Under the pieces are notes generated by a model, which was not told the DNA's origin, ran no database searches, and worked only from the letters and a program-made list of their open reading frames with translations. A stretch of 64,000 nucleotides of DNA. It comes from Pimelobacter simplex. Its GTDB lineage: Bacteria > Actinomycetota > Actinomycetes > Propionibacteriales > Nocardioidaceae. Position numbers and translations under genes: made by a program. Shown piece after piece: positions 56,649-64,000 of the stretch. How positions within the stretch are numbered: the stretch's first letter is position 1; every line of letters starts with the position of its first letter. Where the stretch lies: contig NZ_FOUK01000003.1 in the NCBI RefSeq assembly GCF_900114845.1, forward strand, positions 682,001 through 746,000, in the 5' to 3' direction.

Positions 56649-57577
56649 TGACCGCCGTCGTGCCGGAGGGGCGCAAGCTCCTCCGGCTCGAGGTCCGCAA
56701 CGCCGAGACCCCGATCGAGCGCAAGCCGTCGTGGATCAAGACCAAGGCGAAGATGGGTCCCGAGTACACCGCGCTGCAGAAGCTGGTGAAGTCCGAAGGA
56801 CTCCACACCGTCTGCCAGGAAGCCGGCTGCCCCAACATCTTCGAGTGCTGGGAGGACCGCGAAGCCACCTTCCTCATCGGCGGCGACCAGTGCACCCGAC
56901 GCTGCGACTTCTGCCAGATCGACACCGGCAAACCCCAACCCCTCGACCGCGACGAACCCCGCCGCGTCGCCGAATCCGTGCAGACCATGGGCCTCAAGTA
57001 CGCCACCATCACCGGCGTCGCCCGCGACGACCTGCCCGACGGCGGCGCCTGGCTCTACGCCGAGACCGTCCGCGCCATCCACTCACTGAATCCCGAGACC
57101 GGGGTCGAGAACCTCATCCCCGACTTCAACGGCCGCCCCGAGCTGCTCGCCGAGGTCTTCGAGTCCCGGCCGGAGGTGCTGGCGCACAACGTCGAGACCG
57201 TGCCGCGGATCTTCAAGCGGATCCGGCCCGCGTTCCGCTACGAGCGCTCCCTCGACGTCCTCACCCAGGCCCGTGCCTTCGGACTGGTGACGAAGTCGAA
57301 CCTGATCCTCGGCATGGGTGAGACCCGCGTGGAGGTCTCCCAGGCCCTGCGCGACCTCCACGAGGCGGGTTGCGAGCTGGTCACCATCACCCAGTACCTG
57401 CGCCCGTCGCCGCGGCACCACCCCGTGGAGCGGTGGGTCAAGCCCGAGGAGTTCGTCGAGCTCGCCACCGAGGCCGACGAGATCGGGTTCAGCGGCGTCC
57501 TCTCCGGCCCCCTCGTGCGCTCCTCCTACCGGGCCGGGCGGTTGTACCGTCGAGCCATGGAACGCAGAAGCCTGTGA
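56648..57577 (+). CDS. lipA: Lipoyl synthase
   Basis: A 309-residue radical SAM enzyme that inserts two sulphurs into octanoyl groups. The auxiliary cluster cysteines are C56, C61 and C67 ([17 protein letters not shown]), and the radical SAM cluster is C82, C86, C89 (CTRRCDFC). The C-terminal RSSYRAG carries the conserved serine ligand. It lies inside the glycine operon although lipA is usually beside lipB; its product is needed to lipoylate GcvH. The ATG overlaps the glyA stop. The sdaA start is 5 nt beyond its stop. Confidence 0.95.
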   Translation: MTAVVPEGRKLLRLEVRNAETPIERKPSWIKTKAKMGPEYTALQKLVKSEGLHTVCQEAGCPNIFECWEDREATFLIGGDQCTRRCDFCQIDTGKPQPLDRDEPRRVAESVQTMGLKYATITGVARDDLPDGGAWLYAETVRAIHSLNPETGVENLIPDFNGRPELLAEVFESRPEVLAHNVETVPRIFKRIRPAFRYERSLDVLTQARAFGLVTKSNLILGMGETRVEVSQALRDLHEAGCELVTITQYLRPSPRHHPVERWVKPEEFVELATEADEIGFSGVLSGPLVRSSYRAGRLYRRAMERRSL

Positions 57578-57581
57578 TCAC

Positions 57582-58964
57582 GTGGCACTGAGCGTCTTCG
57601 ACCTCTACTCGATCGGCATCGGGCCGTCGTCGTCCCACACGGTCGGGCCGATGCGCGCGGCGCACACGTTCGCCGAGGGCCTCGCGACGGACGGCGAGAT
57701 CGGTGCGGTCGACCGGGTCCGCGCCGAGCTGTTCGGCTCGCTCGGCGCGACCGGGCACGGGCACGGCTCGGTCAAGGCCGTCATCCTCGGGCTCGAGGGC
57801 GACGACCCGGCGACCACCGACACCACGACCTACGACGCCCGGGTGGCCGCCATCCTCGAGCGCCGGCGGCTGCAGCTGGCCGGCACCCACGAGATCCGCT
57901 TCGAGACGGACGACGTGGTCATGCACCGGCGCCAGTCGCTGCCGGCCCACCCCAACGGCATGATCTTCACCGCCTACGACGCCGACGGCGCCGTGCTGCG
58001 GGCCCGCACGTACTACTCGGTGGGCGGCGGCTTCGTCGTCGACGAGAACCAGGCCGGCGCCGACCGGGTGGTCACCGACGACACCGTGCTGCCGTACCCG
58101 TTCAGCACCGGCGCCGAGCTGCTCGCCGTCTGCGAGCGCGAGCAGATGAGCGTCTCCGACGTGATGCTCGCCAACGAGCTCACCTGGCGCACCGAGGACG
58201 ACGTGCGCGCCGGGCTGCTGGAGATCTGGCGGGTGATGGCGCTGTGCGTCGAGGAGGGCTGCCACCGCGAGGGCGTGCTGCCGGGCGGGCTGCGGGTCCC
58301 CCGGCGCGCGCCCGAGCTCTACACCCGGCTGCAGGCCCGCGGCGGCGCCGACCCGCTCGACGTCATGGACTGGGTCAACCTCTACGCGCTCGCCGTCAAC
58401 GAGCAGAACGCCTCGGGCGGGCGCGTCGTCACCGCGCCGACCAACGGCGCGGCCGGCATCGTCCCCGCCGTCCTGCACTACTGGGTGCGGTTCGTGGCGG
58501 CCGGCCGCGCGCCGGAGGAGGTCGACGACGGCATCGTCCGCTTCCTGCTCACCGGCGCCGCGATCGGCATCCTGGCCAAGACCAATGCGTCGATCTCGGG
58601 TGCCGAGGTCGGCTGCCAGGGCGAGGTCGGCTCGGCCTGCGCCATGGCCGCGGGCGCCCTCTGCGAGGTGCTCGGCGGCTCCCCGGAGCAGGTCGAGAAC
58701 GCCGCCGAGGTGGGCATCGAGCACAACCTCGGCCTCACCTGCGACCCGGTCGGCGGGCTCGTCCAGATCCCCTGCATCGAGCGCAACGCGATCGCGTCGG
58801 TCAAGGCGATCAACGCCGCCCGGCTGGCCAGCCACGGCAACGGCTCGCACAAGGTCAGCCTCGACAAGGCGCTCAAGACCATGCGCGAGACCGGCGCCGA
58901 CATGAAGACCAAGTACAAGGAGACCTCGCGCGGCGGCCTCGCCGTCAACGTGATCGAGTGCTGA
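57582..58964 (+). CDS. sdaA: L-serine ammonia-lyase (iron-sulphur type)
   Basis: A 460-residue single-chain L-serine dehydratase that converts serine to pyruvate and ammonia with a 4Fe-4S cluster. The beta domain starts [20 protein letters not shown], and the alpha domain has [56 protein letters not shown]. Cluster cysteines are in the last two segments. GTG 57582 is 5 nt after lipA, so the enzyme is under glycine control. It would drain serine made by GlyA, completing glycine to pyruvate conversion. Confidence 0.95.
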   Translation: MALSVFDLYSIGIGPSSSHTVGPMRAAHTFAEGLATDGEIGAVDRVRAELFGSLGATGHGHGSVKAVILGLEGDDPATTDTTTYDARVAAILERRRLQLAGTHEIRFETDDVVMHRRQSLPAHPNGMIFTAYDADGAVLRARTYYSVGGGFVVDENQAGADRVVTDDTVLPYPFSTGAELLAVCEREQMSVSDVMLANELTWRTEDDVRAGLLEIWRVMALCVEEGCHREGVLPGGLRVPRRAPELYTRLQARGGADPLDVMDWVNLYALAVNEQNASGGRVVTAPTNGAAGIVPAVLHYWVRFVAAGRAPEEVDDGIVRFLLTGAAIGILAKTNASISGAEVGCQGEVGSACAMAAGALCEVLGGSPEQVENAAEVGIEHNLGLTCDPVGGLVQIPCIERNAIASVKAINAARLASHGNGSHKVSLDKALKTMRETGADMKTKYKETSRGGLAVNVIEC

Positions 58965-59009
58965 GCACTCCCCCCACCACCTCTCTCGGGAAAGGCACGA
59001 CCACCGCAC

Positions 59010-59795
59010 ATGAGCACCACCCACGGATCGAACGGCCGGGTCGCCGGCAAGGTCTGCATCGTCACCGGCGCCGGCTCCGGCATCGGCGAGGCCACCGCGC
59101 TGCGCCTCGGCGAGGAGGGCGGCCGGGTCACCTGCGCCGACCTCGACGGCGAGCGCGCGGCCCGGACGGCCGCGGCCGTGGTCGCCGCCGGCGGCGAGGC
59201 GATCGCGACCACCACCGACGTCGCGGACCGGTCCTCGGTCGAGGCGATGGTCGCCGACACCGTCACCGCCTGGGGCCGGGTCGACGTCCTCGTGAGCAAT
59301 GCCGGGGTCAACCTGCCCGGACTGCTCCACGAGGTCAGCGACGAGGTCATCGACCGCACCCTCGACGTCAACGTCAAGGGCCAGCTGTACGGCGCCCGCG
59401 CCGTCATCCCGCACATGCTCGCCCAGGGCGGCGGCTCGATCGTCAACGTGTCGAGCGTCAACGGCATCGTCAGCGAGCCCTTCCTCACCGTCTACTCGGC
59501 CAGCAAGGGCGCGAGCGTGATGCTGACCAAGGGCATCGCCCTCGACTACGCGAAGCAGGGCATCCGCTGCAACGTCATCTGCCCGGGCTGGGTCGACACC
59601 CCGATCAACCACGCCCACGCCGACATGATGGGCGGGCTGACCCAGGTCTACGACACGATCGACTCGTTCCAGCCGATCGGACGCCCCGGCGAGCCGCGCG
59701 AGATCGCCCACGTGGCGCTCTTCCTGGCCAGCGACGAGGCGAGCTTCATGACCGGCAGCGTGGTGCCGGTCGACGGCGGGATGACGGCCCAGTAG
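59010..59795 (+). CDS. Short-chain dehydrogenase/reductase
   Basis: A 261-residue classical SDR. The cofactor loop is TGAGSGIGEA, the NNAG-like motif is VSNAGVN, and the catalytic residues are Ser in IVNVSSVNG and Tyr/Lys in VYSASKGA. The C-terminal LASDEASFMTGSVVPVDGG is typical. The Asp in CADLDGE after the second strand suggests NAD+ preference. It starts 45 nt after sdaA with a GGGAAAGG site and might be the last gene of the glycine transcript or the start of another. Substrate unknown. Confidence 0.85.
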   Translation: MSTTHGSNGRVAGKVCIVTGAGSGIGEATALRLGEEGGRVTCADLDGERAARTAAAVVAAGGEAIATTTDVADRSSVEAMVADTVTAWGRVDVLVSNAGVNLPGLLHEVSDEVIDRTLDVNVKGQLYGARAVIPHMLAQGGGSIVNVSSVNGIVSEPFLTVYSASKGASVMLTKGIALDYAKQGIRCNVICPGWVDTPINHAHADMMGGLTQVYDTIDSFQPIGRPGEPREIAHVALFLASDEASFMTGSVVPVDGGMTAQ

Positions 59796-59812
59796 CCCGG
59801 GCCGGCGCCGCC

Positions 59813-60790
59813 TCAGGCGTAGACGACCTGGCTGGACTTGAGCGTCTCGATCACGAGCGAGGTCTCCAGGCCCTGGACGTGGCCCGCCCAGTCCGAGGTG
59901 GTGATGAGCTCCTGGAGCGCGCCGAGGGTCGGGACGGCCACCTCGACGAGCAGCTGGAACTCCCCCAGCAGGCCGCTGGCGTAGCGGACGTACGGCGATG
60001 CCGCCAGCGCCGTGCCGACCTCGGCCACGTGCGCCGGTGGGGTGCGCAGCCACAGCAGCGCGTGCACCGGGAGTCCCATCACGGCGGGGTCGACGACGGC
60101 GCGGATGTAGACCTGGCCGGACTCGCGCAGCGCCTCGACCCGGCGCCGCGCCGTGCTCTCGGAGACCCGCGCGGCGCGGCTCAGCTCGTCGTAGGTCTGC
60201 CGGCCGTCCTCGGCCAGCGCGCGCAGCAGCACCTGGTCGGTCGGGCTGAGCCGGGTGTCGTCGTTGGACGGCGGCACCTGGGGCACCGCGCCCGCGCCGG
60301 TGCGCAGCGCGCCGGCCTCGTCGTCCGAGAGGATGCCGGGCTGCCACTCGTGGACGGTCTTGTAGTAGTGGAGCACCGGCGAGGTAGCGCACCAGGTGAC
60401 GCCCGGCGTGCCGGGCAGCTCGTCGACGACCAGGCTCGCCATCCGGGCCGGCGGGCAGTAGAGCTCGGCGACCGCGCCCGCCACGCCGCTGAGCAGGTAG
60501 ACGAACGTCGAGTCGGCACGACCGGCCCAGGCCTGGGTGCTCATCCGGAGCATGCCCGGCGCGGCCTGGGCCCGGGCGATCAGGCTGGTCCCGCGCACGT
60601 GCTTGCCGACCACCCGGACCAGGCCCTCGGCCAGCAGCCGGTGCCCGCGCCGGGTCACGGTCCGCTCCGGCTCGCCCAGCGTCTCGGCGACCAGGCGCCA
60701 CGACGCGCGGCCGTCGACCTGGAGGGCGGCGACGATGCGCCGGTCGAGCAGGTCGAGCGGTGCCGGTGCCCGGCGCGAGGTCAGGTCCAC
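59813..60790 (-). CDS. Tandem AsnC/Lrp-family transcriptional regulator
   Basis: A 325-residue regulator with two AsnC-type units in one chain. The first helix-turn-helix (about 12-62; RASWRLVAETLGEPERTVT) is followed by a degenerate ligand domain. The second (about 185-235; AEDGRQTYDELSRAARVSES) is followed by a C-terminal RAM domain (LLGEFQLLVEVAVPTLGALQ). Such double forms occur in actinobacteria and sense amino acids or related metabolites. GTG 60790 follows TAGAGT (60799-60804) by 8 nt. It is divergent from the DUF3311-symporter-amidase operon and probably regulates it through the half-site array at 60815-60840. Confidence 0.88.
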   Translation of the reverse strand: MDLTSRRAPAPLDLLDRRIVAALQVDGRASWRLVAETLGEPERTVTRRGHRLLAEGLVRVVGKHVRGTSLIARAQAAPGMLRMSTQAWAGRADSTFVYLLSGVAGAVAELYCPPARMASLVVDELPGTPGVTWCATSPVLHYYKTVHEWQPGILSDDEAGALRTGAGAVPQVPPSNDDTRLSPTDQVLLRALAEDGRQTYDELSRAARVSESTARRRVEALRESGQVYIRAVVDPAVMGLPVHALLWLRTPPAHVAEVGTALAASPYVRYASGLLGEFQLLVEVAVPTLGALQELITTSDWAGHVQGLETSLVIETLKSSQVVYA

Positions 60791-60814
60791 GAGCGGTCAC
60801 TCTACGTGATGTCA

Positions 60815-60840
60815 GCCACCGATGTGGCGGTATCCGCCAC
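60815..60840. promoter_or_regulatory. Overlapping inverted repeats, candidate Lrp-type operator
   Basis: GCCAC (60815-60819) cgat GTGGCGG (60824-60830) tat CCGCCAC (60834-60840). The last two arms form a perfect 7-bp inverted repeat with 3-nt spacer, and the first pairs with the second. It lies in the 127-nt divergent region between the AsnC regulator and the DUF3311 gene. Confidence 0.55.
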
Positions 60841-60917
60841 TTGGCGCGGAGTTCTTGTCGAGATTCGCCACGATCGCCCAGGATCTGGACGTTCCGTCCG
60901 TCCGCCCAGGAGGCACC

Positions 60918-61196
60918 ATGAGCCCCACCCCCCGCCGCGGCAGCCCTGCCGTGGCGTCCCTCTTGCTGGTCCCGGTGGCCGCGCTGCTGGCCAGCGTGTA
61001 CCTGCCCTTCGTCAACAACGCCGGACTCGTGCTCGGCCTGCCCCGGCTGTTCCTGTGGACGTCGTTCTGGGTCGTCGCGATCACGCCGCTGCTGCTCCTC
61101 GTCGAGCGCGGCCGCCGCGACGACGACACCGACGACGACGCCGACATCGATGCCGACGGCACCGGTGCCGAGCCCACCGAGGGAGCCTCCCGATGA
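60918..61196 (+). CDS. DUF3311 small membrane protein
   Basis: A 92-residue protein with two transmembrane helices (about 11-31 and 43-62; VASLLLVPVAALLASVYLPF and LFLWTSFWVVAITPLLLLV) and an acidic cytoplasmic tail rich in Asp. This is the DUF3311 layout, a family found immediately before sodium:solute symporters and presumed to be an accessory subunit. AGGAGG precedes ATG 60918. Its stop overlaps the symporter ATG by 4 nt (ATGA). Confidence 0.85.
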   Translation: MSPTPRRGSPAVASLLLVPVAALLASVYLPFVNNAGLVLGLPRLFLWTSFWVVAITPLLLLVERGRRDDDTDDDADIDADGTGAEPTEGASR

Positions 61197-62668
61197 TCCT
61201 CGCCGTCACCCTGGCCGGGTGCGTCCTCATCGCCCTGTGCGGCTTCGTCGGCCGTCGCCGCCCCTCGGCCACGCTGGCCGAGTGGACCGTCGGCGGGCGC
61301 AGCTTCGGCGCCTACACGATGTGGTTCCTCCAGGCCGGTGAGGTCTTCACGACCTTCACCTTCCTCGCCGTGGCGGGCTTCGCGTTCGCCGGCGGCGTCG
61401 CGGCCACCTACGCGATCCCCTACCTCCCGATCGCCTTCATCGCCTGCTACTTCCTCACCCCGCGGGTGTGGGAGCTCGGGCACCGGCACGGCTACCTCAC
61501 CCAGGCCGACTTCTTCGCCGACCGCTACCGCTCCCGGGGCTTCGGCCGGTTCACCGCCATCATCGCGGTCGTCTTCCTGCTGCCGTACCTGCAGATCCAG
61601 ATCACCGGTCTCGGCGCCGTCGTGCTGCTGCTCACCGGCAGCGAGCAGGGGCGCACCTGGGCGATGATCCTGGCCGGCGTGCTGACGGTCGCCTTCGTGC
61701 TCTGGTCGGGCATCCGCGGCATCGCCAACACGGCGTACCTCAAGGACGTGCTGATGCTCGTCGCGATGCTCGTCCTGGTGATCGCGGTGCCCGCGCACTT
61801 CGCCGGCGGCATCGGGCCGATGTTCGCCGACCTCGCCGCGCACCGTCCCGAGCTGCTCACCGTGCCGAGCCACACCGAGACCGGCACCTTCACGAAGCTG
61901 TGGTGGGTGACCGGCGTGATGATCAGCGCGGTCGCCGTCGGCAGCCTGGCGACCGCGCACCAGTGGCCGGCGTACCTGTCGGCCAAGGGCAAGAAGCCGC
62001 TGCGCCAGAACTTCACCTGGCTGCCGATCTACCAGGTCGTCATCATCCTGCCGGTCATCATCGGCTTCGCCGGGCTCTACCTCGAGCCGCGGCCCGACGA
62101 CAGCAACGGCGTCCTGCTGCTGCTCGCCCACGACGCGCTGCCCGGCTGGCTGACCGGCGTCATCGCCGTCGCGGCCGCGTCGTCGGCCATGGTGCCCGCG
62201 GGCGTCCTGTGCCTGTCGATGTCGAGCCTGATCGCGCACAACGTGGCCGGCCTGCGCAGCGAGCGCGCCAAGCTCTGGCTCAACCACTCCGTCGTGGTCG
62301 TCGCCACCGCCGCCTCGCTCTACCTCGCGCTGGCCCGTCCCGACCTGCTCGGCAACCTGCTGCTGCTCACCTTCGCCGGGCTGGCCCAGCTGGCGCCCGC
62401 GATCCTCGCGGCCATCGGCCGGCGCCGCCACCTCGGCCTGCCCGCCGCGTGCAGCGGACTGGTCGTCGGCGTGCTCGTCCTGTGGCAGATCACCGCGACC
62501 GCGCCGAACCTCGACGGCGTCCACCCCGGTGTCATCGCGCTGGGCGCCAACCTCGCCGTCGCCGCCGTCGTCGAGCTCGCCCTGCGGGCCGCGGGCCGTT
62601 CCGGGACCGTCGTCCTCGACGAGGACGACGCCGACCCCCACACCACCACCTCCAGGAGCAACGCGTGA
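61193..62668 (+). CDS. Sodium:solute symporter family transporter
   Basis: A 491-residue membrane transporter with about thirteen hydrophobic helices, of the SSS family. Features include EWTVGGRSFGAYTMWFLQAG, YLTQADFFADRYRSRGFGRF, LWSGIRGIANTAYLKDVLML and SSAMVPAGVLCLSMSSLI. The family co-transports sodium with amino acids, monocarboxylates, urea or amides; the substrate is open. It is translationally coupled to DUF3311 before it and to the amidase after it (GTGA overlap), so the likely cargo is an amide that the amidase then hydrolyses. Confidence 0.88.
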   Translation: MILAVTLAGCVLIALCGFVGRRRPSATLAEWTVGGRSFGAYTMWFLQAGEVFTTFTFLAVAGFAFAGGVAATYAIPYLPIAFIACYFLTPRVWELGHRHGYLTQADFFADRYRSRGFGRFTAIIAVVFLLPYLQIQITGLGAVVLLLTGSEQGRTWAMILAGVLTVAFVLWSGIRGIANTAYLKDVLMLVAMLVLVIAVPAHFAGGIGPMFADLAAHRPELLTVPSHTETGTFTKLWWVTGVMISAVAVGSLATAHQWPAYLSAKGKKPLRQNFTWLPIYQVVIILPVIIGFAGLYLEPRPDDSNGVLLLLAHDALPGWLTGVIAVAAASSAMVPAGVLCLSMSSLIAHNVAGLRSERAKLWLNHSVVVVATAASLYLALARPDLLGNLLLLTFAGLAQLAPAILAAIGRRRHLGLPAACSGLVVGVLVLWQITATAPNLDGVHPGVIALGANLAVAAVVELALRAAGRSGTVVLDEDDADPHTTTSRSNA

Positions 62669-64000
62669 CCCACCTCTGCGACCTCCCCGCCACCGAGCAG
62701 GCCGGCCTGATCCGCTCCGGCGAGCTCTCCGCGCGCGAGCTGCTGCAGGCCTCGCTCGACCGGATCGAGGCCACCAACCCCGACGTCAACGCGATCGTCA
62801 CCCTCGACGCCGAGGCCGCCGAGAAGGCGGCAGCCGCGGCCGACGACGCCTTCGCGGCGGGCCGGCTGCTCGGCCCCCTGCACGGCCTGACCCTGGCCGT
62901 GAAGGACCTCCACGCCACCGGCGGGATGCGGACGACGAGCGGCTCGCCCGCCTTCGCCGACCACGTCCCCGACACCGACGAGCTGATCGTCGAGCGGATG
63001 CGCGCCGCCGGCGCCGTCGTCGTCGGCAAGACCAACGTGCCCGAGTTCGGCGCCGGCTCGCACACCTTCAACCCGGTCTTCGGCCTCACCCGCAACCCCT
63101 ATGCGCTCGACCGCTCGGCGGGCGGCTCCAGCGGCGGGGCCGCGGCGGCCCTCGCCACCGGCATGGTCTCGCTGGCCGACGGCAGCGACATGGGCGGCTC
63201 GCTGCGCAACCCGGCGTCGTTCTGCAATGTCGTCGGCCACCGGCCCGCGCCGGGCCGGGTGCCGACCTGGCCCGCGGGTGACCCCTGGTACACGCTCGGC
63301 GTCCAGGGCCCGATGGGGCGCACGGTCGCCGACACGGCGCTGCTGCTGGCAGTCCAGGCCGGACCCGACCCGCGCGCGCCGCTGAGCCTGCCCGAGCCCG
63401 GCCGGACGTTCCTGACCGGGCTGCCGCTCCGGCTCGACGGCAAGCGGATCGCGGTCTCCCCCGACCTCGGCGGCGCCGTCGCCGTCGATCCCGAGGTGGC
63501 GGCCGTGGTCGACGCCCAGGCCGAGACGCTGCGCGCGCTCGGGGCCGACGTCGTGCGCACCTCGCTCGACTTCACGGGCGCCGAGGAGGTCTTCCGCACC
63601 CTGCGCGGGCTCAACTACCTGATGGGCCTGGGCCCGCTCGTCGAGCGCGCCCCGGACCAGGTCAAGCAGACCATCCACGGCAATGTCGCGGTCGGGCGCG
63701 CCCTCACCGGCGACGACCTCGCCCGCGCGGGCCGGCTGCGCGCGGCACTGCTCGGCCGGGTCCAGGCCTTCTTCGCCGAGTACGACGCCCTGGTGCTCCC
63801 CGCCTGCCAGGCGCTGCCGTTCGACGCCGACCTCGAGTACCCGGCCGCCGTCGGCGGTGTCCCGGTCGAGGACTACCTCGACTGGATGATGGCCGCCTGC
63901 CTGGTGTCGGCGACGGAGTGCCCGGCGACCGCCGTCCCGGTGGGCTTCTCGGACGACGGGCTGCCCGTCGGCGTCCAGGTCGTCGCCGCGCCGCGCGACG
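62665..64000 (+). CDS. Amidase (amidase-signature family), 3' end beyond window
   Basis: At least 445 residues of an amidase-signature hydrolase, nearly complete for the usual 460-500. The Ser-Ser-Lys triad is visible: K80 (LAVKDLHATGG), the cis-Ser in SAGGSSGGAAAA (about 155) and the nucleophile S179 in GSDMGGSLRNPASF. It would hydrolyse a carboxamide to acid and ammonia. GTG 62665 overlaps the symporter stop. The divergent AsnC regulator, the DUF3311-symporter pair and this enzyme make a compact uptake-and-hydrolysis unit. The C-terminus is not in the window. Confidence 0.9.
   Translation, partial: MTHLCDLPATEQAGLIRSGELSARELLQASLDRIEATNPDVNAIVTLDAEAAEKAAAAADDAFAAGRLLGPLHGLTLAVKDLHATGGMRTTSGSPAFADHVPDTDELIVERMRAAGAVVVGKTNVPEFGAGSHTFNPVFGLTRNPYALDRSAGGSSGGAAAALATGMVSLADGSDMGGSLRNPASFCNVVGHRPAPGRVPTWPAGDPWYTLGVQGPMGRTVADTALLLAVQAGPDPRAPLSLPEPGRTFLTGLPLRLDGKRIAVSPDLGGAVAVDPEVAAVVDAQAETLRALGADVVRTSLDFTGAEEVFRTLRGLNYLMGLGPLVERAPDQVKQTIHGNVAVGRALTGDDLARAGRLRAALLGRVQAFFAEYDALVLPACQALPFDADLEYPAAVGGVPVEDYLDWMMAACLVSATECPATAVPVGFSDDGLPVGVQVVAAPRD

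Overview
The window is a high-GC actinobacterial chromosome segment. The gene families (DUF222/HNH, SCO6745-like, DevRS with Acg-type nitroreductase, fused CydDC, tandem-AsnC regulator) and the many leaderless promoters (TANNNT then 6-8 nt then the start codon) point to Nocardioidaceae, most likely a Nocardioides; the genus is inferred from gene content, not from a marker gene. The window is densely coded on both strands. I saw no tRNA, rRNA, insertion sequence, prophage or CRISPR array.

Layout. 1-535: start of a secreted protein that runs off the left edge. 862-8342: polyamine / beta-alanine type catabolism (two class III aminotransferases, an aminobutyraldehyde-type dehydrogenase, a saccharopine-dehydrogenase-like protein, and the CoA-acylating semialdehyde dehydrogenase MmsA). 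8488-10608: a secreted FN3 protein and a small membrane protein. 10600-16276: a translationally coupled jetA-jetB-jetC operon (Wadjet / MksBEF SMC-like complex) with no jetD nuclease gene beside it. 16419-22193: a lipoprotein, a frameshifted secreted gene, an SCO6745-like protein, a VOC protein, a SnoaL-like protein behind a perfect KstR-type operator, a DoxX-like protein, a GST-fold reductase and an HNH/DUF222 protein. 22292-30125: acyl-CoA dehydrogenase, RCC1/PKD secreted protein, degenerate S24-like protein, phosphoesterase, 5'-3' exonuclease and acyl-CoA carboxylase.

30088-41588 is a hypoxia/dormancy-type island: histidine kinase DevS, a PNPOx-like protein, regulator DevR, an Acg-family nitroreductase, cytochrome bd oxidase cydA-cydB-cydDC, and two tandem universal stress proteins. 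Candidate promoters across the island carry GGGACC..GGCCC-like boxes in pairs about 22 nt apart, centred near -65 and -43, which suggests one DevR regulon.

41602-53435: PucR regulator with an NCS1 permease, an OsmC protein, a GH114-like protein, a UBP zinc finger, a second phosphoesterase, a CBS/nucleotidyltransferase protein coupled to a solute-binding lipoprotein and an amino-acid permease, and an SDR-like protein with a zinc ribbon and no catalytic tyrosine. 53547-58964: a tandem glycine riboswitch controlling gcvT-gcvH-glyA-lipA-sdaA (glycine to serine to pyruvate), followed by an SDR. 59813-64000: an AsnC/Lrp regulator divergent from DUF3311-SSS symporter-amidase; the amidase is cut by the right edge.
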